Origin: Pseudomaricurvus hydrocarbonicus
GTDB taxonomy: Bacteria > Pseudomonadota > Gammaproteobacteria > Pseudomonadales > Cellvibrionaceae
Assembly (NCBI RefSeq): GCF_011602365.1
Contig: NZ_JAAONZ010000012.1
Span: forward strand, 103,789 to 167,788
Direction: 5' to 3'
Length of the DNA stretch: 64,000 nucleotides
Shown: positions 1 through 8,183 of the stretch, in pieces
Position numbering within the stretch: the stretch's first letter is position 1
Layout of the letters: each line of letters begins with the position of its first letter
Notes under the pieces: model-generated
Told to the model about the DNA's origin: nothing
The model's input: only the letters and a program-made list of their open reading frames with translations
Databases searched by the model: none
Made by a program: the position numbers and the translations under genes

Positions 1-1
1 T

Positions 2-1336
2 TGCTGTTGGTTGGGTTTGGTGATTAACCCTATTATCCCTATTTATCGCGAACGTGAAGTCGGTCATATTCTGTCAGACTGTGGCGCTAAAGCCGTATTT
101 ATTCTTGATCAGTACCGTAACTTTGATCATCTCCATATGATTGAAGGGCTCAGAAGCCAGCTTCCAGAGCTGGAGCATATTATTCTTGTCCGGTCTGAGC
201 AATCTGTTGACGGTGTTCTGCATTATCAATCTTTGCTTGAAACCTCTGAATTGCCGCCGTCGAAGGTTGAAGTGCAACCGGATGATACTAAATTGATTAT
301 GTATACCTCGGGCACAACCGGGCGGGCAAAGGCTGTACACCATTCTCATCGCTCTCTGGCCTGTGCCATCCTGAATGGTGTAGAAGGGTGGTCTCTCGAT
401 GCCGAAGATGTCATGTTGATGCCATCCCCTGTGACGCACATTACCGGCTATGCAAACGGGATAGAGTTGCCGTTTTTTAGCGATGCCAAATCTGCTCTTA
501 TGGAGCGTTGGAATGTTGAGGATGCGTTAACCTATATTGACCGTGTTAAGGCGACTGTGTGTGTCAGTGCAACTCCATTTTTGCAGGAATTGGTGGAGGC
601 TGCAGAGAATAAACAGTTAAAGTTGCCGAGTCTCAGAGCATTTGCCTGTGGTGGTGCATCTGTCCCACCGACGTTAATTACCCGCACCGCAGAAGTCTTG
701 GAAAACTGCCAGGCTTTTCGGGTTTATGGCTGTACAGAAGCACCATTGGTGTCAGTAGGTTTTATTGAGAAAGATGAGTTAAACCTGGCGGCCAATACCG
801 ATGGACGTATCTTAAACTGGGAGGTCCTTGTAATTGATGATCAGGGCAGGGTGTTGGATCCGGGTCAAGATGGGGAGATTGTTGTACGCGGCCCGGCGAT
901 GATGAAAGGCTACGGCGAAGCCGAACAAACTCGCTTGGCGGTCGATGATCAGGGCTATTTTCACACTGGTGACATTGGCCACACCACCGCTGAGGGGGCT
1001 ATTGTTATCACCGACCGTAAAAAAGACATCATCATACGCGGTGGTGAAAATTTATCGGCGAGAGAAATCGAAGATGTTCTGCACACACATCCTTTGATCG
1101 TAGAAGCCGCTGTAGTTGCCATGCCGCATGAAAGATTGGGGGAAGGTGTGTGCGCGGTGTTGGTCACTCGCGATGGTAGCCAACCCTCATTGGCAGAACT
1201 GCAATTGTTTCTTGAAGAATCCAAGCTGGCCAAACAAAAATGGCCAGAAAAGCTGGAGTACCTGACGCAGATGCCGAAAACGGCGTCGGGAAAAATTAAA
1301 AAAGACATTCTTCGAAAAAAGATTGTCCCCAGTTGA
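2..1336 (+). CDS. Acyl-CoA synthetase (AMP-forming), 5'-truncated by window edge
   Basis: ATP-dependent acid:CoA ligase of the ANL superfamily, predicted to activate a carboxylic acid as acyl-AMP and then acyl-CoA in the cytoplasm. The frame is open from base 2, so the start lies outside the window; about 100 N-terminal residues of a usual 500-550 aa enzyme are missing. Counting from the TTG at 11, the P-loop motif YTSGTTGRAKA is near residues 98-108, the A5 motif YGCTEAP near 240, the A7 motif YFHTGD near 317, the hinge DRKKD near 334, and the A10 lysine in KTASGKIKK near 424. The segment NPIIPIYRERE resembles cyclohexanecarboxylate/medium-chain CoA ligases (AliA/BadA-like), but the substrate is inferred only. 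It heads a co-directional run with two acyl-CoA dehydrogenases, which fits entry into beta-oxidation. Confidence 0.93.
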   Translation, partial: CCWLGLVINPIIPIYREREVGHILSDCGAKAVFILDQYRNFDHLHMIEGLRSQLPELEHIILVRSEQSVDGVLHYQSLLETSELPPSKVEVQPDDTKLIMYTSGTTGRAKAVHHSHRSLACAILNGVEGWSLDAEDVMLMPSPVTHITGYANGIELPFFSDAKSALMERWNVEDALTYIDRVKATVCVSATPFLQELVEAAENKQLKLPSLRAFACGGASVPPTLITRTAEVLENCQAFRVYGCTEAPLVSVGFIEKDELNLAANTDGRILNWEVLVIDDQGRVLDPGQDGEIVVRGPAMMKGYGEAEQTRLAVDDQGYFHTGDIGHTTAEGAIVITDRKKDIIIRGGENLSAREIEDVLHTHPLIVEAAVVAMPHERLGEGVCAVLVTRDGSQPSLAELQLFLEESKLAKQKWPEKLEYLTQMPKTASGKIKKDILRKKIVPS

Positions 1337-1378
1337 TGTAATGATCACGGCTATTCCAATGTCTATGGTTTTTTGAGC

Positions 1379-2206
1379 ATGAGTGTCATTGATTACCAGA
1401 GCCAGACGCGTCTGTTGCTGTCGGTTAAAGGTCATCCCTATGATCGCGATGCTTTCTTTGATTTGTTCGAGGGTATGCCAGCCGTCAGTTATACGACAGT
1501 TGAGCAACCGGCGAGCCAGGCATTTTTTGCCCCTGAACTGGCCAAGCAGTATCAGCTGCATGTGCTTTATGATATGCCCGGGCTTGATTTCAGTTCACAA
1601 CCTCCTGGTCTGATGGACCCGCCCGCACACTTTAAGCAGAATTTTCTCGATCTGCTAGAGGAGGGGCATGGTTTCTTGTTTCTTCACCACGCCATTGCCA
1701 GCTGGCCTACCTGGTCCGAATATGCCGAAATTGTGGGTGGCCGCTTTTTGTATCGGCCCGGAAATGTGCGTGGCAACCCCTGTCTGGATTCAGGTTATCG
1801 CCATGATGTGACCTACACTGCAAAAGTACAGCCTTGGTTGCCTATCACCCAAGGTGTGCCTGAATGTTTTTCCATTACCGATGAACTTTACCTGTATGAG
1901 GTATTTGAGGCCGATGTGGAACCATTGGTGAGGGGGGATTACCCGCCGCATTGGCAACATTTTTATTCAGCGGCGAATGCCGGGGTTGGTCAAATGTACA
2001 GTAATGATAACTGGCTGCACCCAAGGGGTTCTGAGCTGTTGGGGTGGGTAAAACATTATAAAAACAGTCCTATTGTCTACCTGCAGATGGGTGATGGTTC
2101 CAGTGCTTACGGTAATCCTCATTACCAGCGCTTGCTTTATAACGCCGTATCCTGGCTCGCCAGCGACGCCGCCCTGGACTGGGCCAGAAACCGCAATTTA
2201 GGGTAA
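1379..2206 (+). CDS. ThuA-like domain protein
   Basis: 275 aa protein of the ThuA (trehalose-utilisation) fold, a class-I glutamine-amidotransferase-like family whose members are mostly of unknown reaction. Family-type features are the early strand-turn VKGHPYDRDAFFDLF, the LLEEGHGFLFLHHAIASWP segment near residues 90-110, and a G-G-R-F stretch shortly after it. I chose the ATG at 1379 over an in-frame TTG at 1373. The gene starts 42 bases after the CoA ligase and probably shares its transcript. A second ThuA-like gene lies at 7318-8130 on the other strand, also beside SDR genes, so the family seems to belong to this catabolic set. No signal peptide is visible, so a cytoplasmic location is likely. 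The function is not known. Confidence 0.8.
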   Translation: MSVIDYQSQTRLLLSVKGHPYDRDAFFDLFEGMPAVSYTTVEQPASQAFFAPELAKQYQLHVLYDMPGLDFSSQPPGLMDPPAHFKQNFLDLLEEGHGFLFLHHAIASWPTWSEYAEIVGGRFLYRPGNVRGNPCLDSGYRHDVTYTAKVQPWLPITQGVPECFSITDELYLYEVFEADVEPLVRGDYPPHWQHFYSAANAGVGQMYSNDNWLHPRGSELLGWVKHYKNSPIVYLQMGDGSSAYGNPHYQRLLYNAVSWLASDAALDWARNRNLG

Positions 2207-2258
2207 AACCCCCGATGCTTGATTGCTTTACTGAGTCTCAGTGTTTACAATACAAAAC

Positions 2259-2276
2259 AAACAGTATAGATTGTTT
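2259..2276. promoter_or_regulatory. Candidate operator dyad upstream of the acyl-CoA dehydrogenase genes
   Basis: AAACAGTATAGATTGTTT is an imperfect palindrome (AAACA-N8-TGTTT) 83 bases before the ATG at 2360. A copy identical at 17 of 18 positions lies at 20873-20890 between two divergent genes. The size and symmetry fit a TetR-family-type operator, but no such regulator is encoded in the window. The assignment rests only on the repeated motif. Confidence 0.4.
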
Positions 2277-2359
2277 TATAGAGTCACCAGTGTTTTTTGT
2301 TAGATAACTGTGACATAAGCTAGTCGTACAGGACAGACAGATGATACCGGGAAGCAGAA

Positions 2360-3547
2360 ATGAGTGATATTGAGTTTCGTGAAGAAGTCCGCGCTTTCAT
2401 ACGAGAGGCGCTGACCACAGACATTCAACGTGCTGGTGAATTAATGACCAGCGTGTTTGCTAATTTTGACGCCACCATGACCTGGCATCGACGACTCAAC
2501 GAAAAAGGCTGGGTGGCACCCGATTGGCCGGAGGAATACGGTGGCACCGGGTGGAGTTTGAATCAGCGCTATATTTTTCAGGAGGAGTGCAAGCTTGCCA
2601 ACGCACCGTCGCTGCTGGCGATGGGTATTCAGATGCTTGGGCCTATGCTGATTCACTACGGTACTGAGGAGCAAAAAGCGTATTACTTACCGCGCATCTT
2701 ATCGGGTGAAGATGTTTGGTGTCAGGGCTATTCGGAACCTGGTGCGGGTTCTGATCTGGCTTCTTTGAAAACCAGTGCTGTGCGCGATGGAGATGATTAT
2801 CTCATCAACGGTTCCAAGATATGGACCAGTTATGCCCAGTTCGCGAATAAGATCTTTTGTCTAGTTCGCACTTCCAAAGAGGGCAAGCCACAAGCGGGTA
2901 TCAGTTTTATTCTTGTGGATATGGACGCGGAAGGCATTCAGGTCGACCCCATTGTTGGGCTGGATGGTGTCATCGAACAATGTCAGGTATTTTTTGACAA
3001 TGTGCGTGTCTCTGTCAGTCAGTTGGTCGGTAAAGAAAATGAAGGTTGGGAGGTGGCTAAATACCTATTGGAATTTGAGCGTGGCGGTCACAACTTTACC
3101 ATTGATCATAAAAAACAAATGGCCAAAATTTGTAAGCAAGCTGTATCTGAGTATGACAGTGAAGGCAGGCTGTGGGCACAAAACCCGGTATTTAATAACC
3201 GTTTTGCAGACGTGGCTGTCGATGCTCTGGCATTGGAGTATACCGAGTTAAGAATCAAAGGCGCGCTGAATGCAGGTGGCAACCCCGGAGCTTTATCTTC
3301 ACTGTGCAAAGTAATGGGAACTGAAATTGGTCAGCGGTTTAACGAATTAAGCATGGATATCCTTGGTGTACAGGCCTTACCGAAACAGCTTGAAGCACTG
3401 GAACCTGACTTCCAAGGCGAGATAGTAGGGCCTGATTATGCGCTAACCACTATGCCGGAATATATTAATAATCGAGCTTCTACCATTTATGGTGGTTCGG
3501 CTGAAATTCAGCGCGACATTATTGCCAAGCGTGTGTTGGGGCTCTGA
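2360..3547 (+). CDS. Acyl-CoA dehydrogenase (first of a pair)
   Basis: 395 aa flavoprotein of the acyl-CoA dehydrogenase family, predicted to introduce an alpha,beta double bond in an acyl-CoA and pass electrons to ETF. The FAD/substrate motif YSEPGAGSDLASL is near residues 125-137, the WTSYAQ segment near 155, and the C-terminal STIYGGSAEIQRDIIAKR near 375-392. The position that carries the catalytic Glu in medium-chain enzymes (Y-E-G) is Gly here. A Glu in LLEFERGG near residue 240 could be the helix-G base used by isovaleryl- and long-chain-type members. The next gene is a second, shorter acyl-CoA dehydrogenase 13 bases downstream. Actinobacterial steroid side-chain enzymes (ChsE1/ChsE2) form alpha2beta2 heteromers from such adjacent pairs, so a heteromer is a reasonable inference. 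Confidence 0.92.
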   Translation: MSDIEFREEVRAFIREALTTDIQRAGELMTSVFANFDATMTWHRRLNEKGWVAPDWPEEYGGTGWSLNQRYIFQEECKLANAPSLLAMGIQMLGPMLIHYGTEEQKAYYLPRILSGEDVWCQGYSEPGAGSDLASLKTSAVRDGDDYLINGSKIWTSYAQFANKIFCLVRTSKEGKPQAGISFILVDMDAEGIQVDPIVGLDGVIEQCQVFFDNVRVSVSQLVGKENEGWEVAKYLLEFERGGHNFTIDHKKQMAKICKQAVSEYDSEGRLWAQNPVFNNRFADVAVDALALEYTELRIKGALNAGGNPGALSSLCKVMGTEIGQRFNELSMDILGVQALPKQLEALEPDFQGEIVGPDYALTTMPEYINNRASTIYGGSAEIQRDIIAKRVLGL

Positions 3548-3560
3548 GGAAATTAGCACT

Positions 3561-4709
3561 ATGTATATTGAATTCTCTGATGAGCAGCGGATGTTGAAAG
3601 ACAGTGCTGAAAAATATTTACAGGACAATTATGACTTTGACGGACGTCAGGTGGTAGTGAATTCTGAAGCACCTTTCTCTATGCAACACTGGTCCATGTT
3701 TGCGAATTTAGGCTGGTTGGCCATGACTTTCGAAGAGGAGGTTGGTGGTTTTGGTGGCGGCGCGCTAGAAACCATGTTGTTGAGTGAGCAATTGGGAACA
3801 AATCTGGTTGTTGAGCCCTATGTGGAGACCATTGTATTAGGTGGGCAACTGATTGCGCGAGGTGGCAGTGAGAATGTGACATCTCAATGCCTGGACTCCG
3901 TAATGGCTGGCGAGTACCAGCTGGCGTTTGCGTGGGCAGAAAAACACCATGCTCACGCTATGCAGGATATAGCCCTAATCGCGAAGCTAAAGCCACAGGA
4001 GAACCCGTCTGTAATTCAGCTCAATGGCCATAAGACCGTTGTACTCAACGGGGCCGCTGCTGATGGAATCATTGTACTTGCACGAACGGCGGGCAATGTG
4101 GGTGAAATGGATGGCCTCAGTCTGGTCTTCGTCCCTGTCAACACGAAGGGCTGCGAACGAAGGTCTTACAAAACTCACGATGGTCGCAATGCCGCAGAAT
4201 TTACCTTTAACCAGGTTCAAGTACCCGCAGATCACATTATCGGTAAAGTCGGTCAGGCGCAGGCGTTACTGAAACCGGTGATGCAGCAGGTATTGCTGTC
4301 GCTCTGTGCTGAAGCCGTTGGTGCTATGTCTTCATTGTTGACCGCCACCGTAGATTACACCAAACAGCGTCAGCAGTTTGGACGCTCTATCGCACAGTTT
4401 CAGGTTTTACGACACCGTATGGCTGACATGTTTATGGAACTGGAACTCTCCCGTTCTCTGATGCTAGCCGCTGCCTGGAAGCTGGATCAGGGCAGCGATG
4501 ATGCCGAACGGTGTTTGTCCGCACTGAAGGCAAAGATCGCCAAGGCCGGGAAATTTGTGTCCCATAATGCCATTCAGTTACATGGTGGTATCGCAACAAC
4601 CGACGAATTGAATGTCGGACACTTTTTTAAACGTATTGCCGCAATTAACAGTCAATTTGGCACAAGAGATGATCATTTGTCGCGTTTTTCGGCGTCATTT
4701 CAATATTGA
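3561..4709 (+). CDS. Acyl-CoA dehydrogenase (second of a pair)
   Basis: 382 aa acyl-CoA dehydrogenase family protein. The ATG at 3561 is chosen because GAGGA at 3546-3550 is well spaced and the product then begins MYIEFSDEQRML, the usual family start. N-terminal helical domain residues 1-110; middle beta domain with a poorly conserved substrate loop; C-terminal helical domain with YTKQRQQFGRSIAQFQ near residues 270-285 and AIQLHGGIATTDE near 345-357, a typical FAD/dimer contact. It lacks the Y-E-G catalytic segment at the extreme C-terminus. With its upstream neighbour it probably forms a two-gene unit acting on one CoA thioester. A separate homodimeric or homotetrameric enzyme is the alternative. 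Confidence 0.9.
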   Translation: MYIEFSDEQRMLKDSAEKYLQDNYDFDGRQVVVNSEAPFSMQHWSMFANLGWLAMTFEEEVGGFGGGALETMLLSEQLGTNLVVEPYVETIVLGGQLIARGGSENVTSQCLDSVMAGEYQLAFAWAEKHHAHAMQDIALIAKLKPQENPSVIQLNGHKTVVLNGAAADGIIVLARTAGNVGEMDGLSLVFVPVNTKGCERRSYKTHDGRNAAEFTFNQVQVPADHIIGKVGQAQALLKPVMQQVLLSLCAEAVGAMSSLLTATVDYTKQRQQFGRSIAQFQVLRHRMADMFMELELSRSLMLAAAWKLDQGSDDAERCLSALKAKIAKAGKFVSHNAIQLHGGIATTDELNVGHFFKRIAAINSQFGTRDDHLSRFSASFQY

Positions 4710-4727
4710 GCATTAAAGGATAACGTT

Positions 4728-5489
4728 ATGGATCTTAAATTAAAAAATAAAGTGATATTAATTACCGGTGGATCTAAAGGAATCGGCCTTGCACTGGGTA
4801 AGTATCTGGCTAATGAAGGAGCCAAAGTCAGTATTTGCGCCCGCAACGAAGCAGAAGTTGCAGCCGCTGTTGAACAAATTAAAGCGCTGGGTACAGACGC
4901 TTATGGAGCGGCCGTAGACGTTACCGATCAGGAGTCTATCAGCCAATGGGTGTCTGACTCGGCCAGAACCTTGGGCGGTATTGACGGATACATTGCCAAT
5001 GTCAGTGCGGGTGGGGCGGATGTGGAAGAGTCGGGTTGGCGCAGGAATTTTGAAACTGACATCCTCGCAACCTGGAAAATTGTCGAAACCCTTTTGCCTT
5101 ATTTGGAAAAATCTGAAATTCCGTCCATCGTGAACATCTCTTCAACGGCGGCGTTGGAAGCCTTTGCGGGAGCTGTACCTTTTGGTGCAATGAAAGCAGC
5201 GATGCTGAATTATTTCGGCAATCTGGCAAATGTTTTGGCGCCTCAGCATATTCGTGTGAATAGCGTTAGCCCGGGTCCAGTATTTATCAAAGATGGCGCC
5301 TGGGATCAAATCAAACAAGCCATGCCTGAGGTATACGAATCAACGGTCGCAGCCATTCCCATGGGGCGCATGGCGACCGCAGAAGAAGTTTGCGCACAGG
5401 TGGCGCTGTTGCTAAGTCCCGTCTCTAGCTTTACCACCGGAACGAATGTTGTGATCGATGGTGGCTTCACCAAGCGTATTCAATACTGA
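4728..5489 (+). CDS. SDR family protein with Phe in place of the catalytic Tyr
   Basis: 253 aa classical-type short-chain dehydrogenase/reductase fold. The cofactor motif TGGSKGIG spans residues 13-20, and Ser139 is in NISST. The active-site YxxxK reads F152-G-A-M-K156 (TTT codon at 5181-5183), so the general acid/base Tyr is absent. The usual NNAG is replaced by NVSAGG. The C-terminal region VNSVSPGPV and IDGGF is normal. It starts 18 bases after the dehydrogenase pair and precedes another SDR by 21 bases, in one apparent operon. The change suggests a protein that is not a normal oxidoreductase: a hydratase or isomerase-like member, a binding subunit or an inactive paralogue. The reading frame is otherwise intact, so this is not simple decay. 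Confidence 0.88.
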   Translation: MDLKLKNKVILITGGSKGIGLALGKYLANEGAKVSICARNEAEVAAAVEQIKALGTDAYGAAVDVTDQESISQWVSDSARTLGGIDGYIANVSAGGADVEESGWRRNFETDILATWKIVETLLPYLEKSEIPSIVNISSTAALEAFAGAVPFGAMKAAMLNYFGNLANVLAPQHIRVNSVSPGPVFIKDGAWDQIKQAMPEVYESTVAAIPMGRMATAEEVCAQVALLLSPVSSFTTGTNVVIDGGFTKRIQY

Positions 5490-5510
5490 TCTAGTGACTG
5501 AGGTAGAGTG

Positions 5511-6281
5511 ATGAAAAAAGATTTTCTTGATTTGACAGGTAAGATTGCTTTTGTAACTGGAGCCTCCAGTGGCTTAGGCGCACATTTTGCCGAGGTGCTT
5601 TCTTCACGCGGTGCAAAAGTGATTTGCACCGCACGTCGTCTGGATCTGTTACAGGCGCTGGCTGAAAAAATTCGAACGAAGGGCGGCAACGCCATCGCGG
5701 TTGTTATGGACGTTACCTGCCGGGATTCAGTGAAGCAAGCTCTTGATCAGGCAGAAGCTGCCTACGGCGTCCCTGATATCGTTGTGTGCAATGCAGGCGC
5801 CACTGGCGGACAGCCTTTTCTGGAGATGGAAGAGGCTGTTTGGGATCATGTACTAGCCGTGAATGTGAAGGGTGTATTCAATGTCGGTCAGGAAGTTGCC
5901 CAAAGATTAGTGCAAGCCAAAAAAACTGGCAGCATCATTAACATCTCTTCCATTTGTGGCACTCGTACATTCCCTGGATTAGCACACTATGCCGCTTCCA
6001 AGGCAGCTGTGGATCAATTGACACGAACAATGGCTCAGGAATTGGTTGCACAAGGTGTGCGTGTGAATGCTATAGCCCCAGGGTACTTTTTGACGGACCT
6101 GACCGCTGACTATTATGAAACAGAGGCCGGTAAGAAGGACGTGGCTGGATTGCCGCTAGGACGCCTGGGAAAATTGCATGAGCTGGATGGTCAACTACTG
6201 TTACTCGCGAGTGATGTATCCAGTTATATGAATGGGGGTATCTACACGGTTGATGCCGGCCACTCTGTTCGACTGGGCTGA
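5511..6281 (+). CDS. SDR family oxidoreductase
   Basis: 256 aa NAD(P)-dependent short-chain dehydrogenase. TGASSGLG near residues 16-23 binds cofactor, CNAGA stands for the NNAG motif, Ser is in NISSI, and the active site reads Y-A-A-S-K in a normal GLAHYAASKAAV context. VNAIAPGYFLTDL and YTVDAGH complete the fold. The ATG at 5511 is preferred to the GTG at 5508 because AGGTAGAG precedes it. Likely roles are oxidation of a hydroxyacyl or alcohol intermediate, or reduction of a ketone, in the pathway served by the preceding ligase and dehydrogenases. It is the last gene of this run and is followed by a strong terminator. The substrate cannot be deduced. Confidence 0.9.
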   Translation: MKKDFLDLTGKIAFVTGASSGLGAHFAEVLSSRGAKVICTARRLDLLQALAEKIRTKGGNAIAVVMDVTCRDSVKQALDQAEAAYGVPDIVVCNAGATGGQPFLEMEEAVWDHVLAVNVKGVFNVGQEVAQRLVQAKKTGSIINISSICGTRTFPGLAHYAASKAAVDQLTRTMAQELVAQGVRVNAIAPGYFLTDLTADYYETEAGKKDVAGLPLGRLGKLHELDGQLLLLASDVSSYMNGGIYTVDAGHSVRLG

Positions 6282-6312
6282 GCTAAATTTTATTAACAAG
6301 CTTTGCACTTAC

Positions 6313-6334
6313 AGCGGCTTCGGCCGCTTTTTTT
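6313..6334 (+). terminator. Rho-independent terminator after the 1-6281 operon
   Basis: AGCGGC-TTCG-GCCGCT stem with a UUCG-type tetraloop followed by a run of eight T. It lies 31 bases after the SDR stop codon and closes the first rightward gene run. Confidence 0.9.
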
Positions 6335-6444
6335 ATATTATTTAATAGGCGTTTTTTGCCATGTGTACGGTTATGGTTTGAGGCGAGAACAACATCATGC
6401 ACAGATCAGAATTTGCTAAGATGGACTGTCACTGTACATCGTAA

Positions 6445-6478
6445 GATGAGGATGAGGATGAGGATGAGGATGAGGATG
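6445..6478. repeat. Hexanucleotide tandem repeat (GATGAG)5
   Basis: Five perfect GATGAG copies plus a partial GATG sit between two convergent gene runs. Being noncoding, the array could vary in copy number by slippage without affecting a protein. No role is apparent. Confidence 0.9.
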
Positions 6479-6517
6479 TCAGCGTCCTTGCTAATCAGTG
6501 AGTAACGGTAAGTGAGA

Positions 6518-7285
6518 TTAAAAACCCATTTCCTCAGGTGTTGGGATACGGCGGAGTGTTTGACCTCCGGATATATCCAGAATTTGGCCAGTAATAAAGG
6601 CTTCATCAGAGGCCAGCCACAATGCAGCATTGGCAATATCGTCAGCTGTAGGCAGACGATTGAGTGGGATTTCCCGCAGAAAAGCCTGCTCTATGGTCGG
6701 TACCTTGAGATAGTCTGCGGTCATCGCTGTTGGGGTAAAGCCCGGCGCCAATGAATTAACGCGTATATTCTGGGCGCCATATTCACCTGCGGCGATGCGC
6801 ACCACCTGATCAGCTCCGGCTTTGCTACCCCCATAGGCTCCCAGGCCGGGTGGGCTAATGATACTGGCCTGGGATGAGGTGGTCACAATGGAGCCGCCAG
6901 CCTTCATCTGAGCAGCCATTTGCTTAATAAATAAGGTTGCACCGATAAAGTGAACGTTGCTGGTTTGCTGCAGCATCTCCTCAGTGGTCTCTGCGATTGG
7001 GGCAGAGGCGTCTATTCCGGCAAAGTTGATGGCGATATCAAGTTTGCCAAACTCGTCGAGGGCTTTACTGGCGAGCTGTTGCAGTTGTGATTCTACGGTA
7101 ATGTCACAAACTACAGCTGCAGCGCCTAATGGGGCTGCCACTGACTGAACCTTGTCAAGCTGGCGACCGGCTAACACCAGTTTGGCGCCTTCGGCGTGAA
7201 ACCGGCGGGCTGTGGTTGCAGCCATACTGCGCTCATCCGATACACCAAGAATAACAGCAACTTTACCTTCTAATCTGCCTGGCAT
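6518..7285 (-). CDS. SDR family oxidoreductase with atypical cofactor loop
   Basis: 255 aa short-chain dehydrogenase. The glycine-rich loop reads GVSDERSMA at residues 14-22 instead of TGxxxGIG, a form more like the GxxxxxSxA loop of FabI-type enoyl reductases. The rest is classical: NFAGI for NNAG, Ser in TTSSQA, Y-G-G-S-K active site, and VNSLAPGF. The C-terminus carries an extra tail after the usual ISGG. It is the last gene of a leftward run (SRPBCC, ABM, Rieske, ThuA, SDR), 32 bases after the ThuA-like gene. It is probably a ketone or alcohol oxidoreductase acting on a product of the Rieske oxygenase; this is inferred from context alone. Confidence 0.88.
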   Translation of the reverse strand: MPGRLEGKVAVILGVSDERSMAATTARRFHAEGAKLVLAGRQLDKVQSVAAPLGAAAVVCDITVESQLQQLASKALDEFGKLDIAINFAGIDASAPIAETTEEMLQQTSNVHFIGATLFIKQMAAQMKAGGSIVTTSSQASIISPPGLGAYGGSKAGADQVVRIAAGEYGAQNIRVNSLAPGFTPTAMTADYLKVPTIEQAFLREIPLNRLPTADDIANAALWLASDEAFITGQILDISGGQTLRRIPTPEEMGF

Positions 7286-7317
7286 AAGTGTCTCCTATAT
7301 TGTTTATTGTGGCATTT

Positions 7318-8130
7318 TTATGTTTGGTAACTGCTTTGTTCTGCAGAGTTGCGAGCTTCTCGGGCAAGGTCATCGAAGGGTTCGATAGCCCATTGAATTC
7401 CCCGGCGCAGCAAGGTGTAAAAGACCGGTAGATCCCAGGCGCAGCGATCAATACTGGGCCAGTAATCCAGCAGTGGTTGCATGTCATAGTGATGACGACA
7501 GTGACCAAGAGTTAGATAGAGGACTTCGCCTTTACCTACCGAGTGGGTATAAAAGACCGGATGGCGTGCGTGTTCCCAGTCATCTTCCTGAAAACCTTCG
7601 GCCTTACCCCCGTATTCCGCATCCAGCAGAACATTGAGCTCGCCATAGGTCTTCATCAAATAGAGCTCATCGGTGGTTTCGAAAGGCTCAATATCCTTGA
7701 CCAGCGGGTGCTCTGGATTGGCAACGGATACCGTATAAGGCGCGATGGGCGGGTGCGAGCGAAACATGGATCCCAGAGTCTCGACAAATAATGGAGCCCA
7801 ATCCGGTGTCCCGTAGACGCCATCGGACATCAGTCGAATGATGGAATTTGTTCCATGCAAGGCATACCAGCGCCCCCCGTTTTCGACCCATTGATACAGC
7901 GCTTCCTGAGCTTTAAGAGAGGGAACAATATTGCAGGTGTAGGAGATAATTAAGTCCGCTTCGACAATCGCGTCAAGGTTTTCATAATCTTCGAAAATCC
8001 TGACACGGATACGATCATCCTCTGCCAATAGTTTGAGTAATTCCAGCCGGGCAAAGTCAATGTCGTGCCAATCGCCTGCAGCGATCAGTACGGCATTGAT
8101 GCGCCCTGCGGTGTATTTTGATTCGGCCAT
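7318..8130 (-). CDS. ThuA-like domain protein
   Basis: 270 aa ThuA-fold protein, the second in the window and only distantly like the one at 1379-2206. Visible features are the N-terminal NAVLIAAGDWHDIDFAR, the strand ADLIISYTC near residue 60, YALHGTN near 93-99 where other members have a small loop with His, and a HPVFYTHSVGKGEVLYLTLGH segment near 205-225. No signal peptide is present. It lies between a Rieske oxygenase (53 bases upstream) and an SDR (32 bases downstream) in a leftward operon. The family is structurally a glutamine-amidotransferase-like fold without an established common reaction; the recurring link with oxygenases and SDRs hints at a catabolic role. Confidence 0.8.
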   Translation of the reverse strand: MAESKYTAGRINAVLIAAGDWHDIDFARLELLKLLAEDDRIRVRIFEDYENLDAIVEADLIISYTCNIVPSLKAQEALYQWVENGGRWYALHGTNSIIRLMSDGVYGTPDWAPLFVETLGSMFRSHPPIAPYTVSVANPEHPLVKDIEPFETTDELYLMKTYGELNVLLDAEYGGKAEGFQEDDWEHARHPVFYTHSVGKGEVLYLTLGHCRHHYDMQPLLDYWPSIDRCAWDLPVFYTLLRRGIQWAIEPFDDLAREARNSAEQSSYQT

Positions 8131-8183
8131 ATAAATACCTGTTGGATTACGGTGCTTTATGAAAATAGTTGGCTGTTTGGAAT

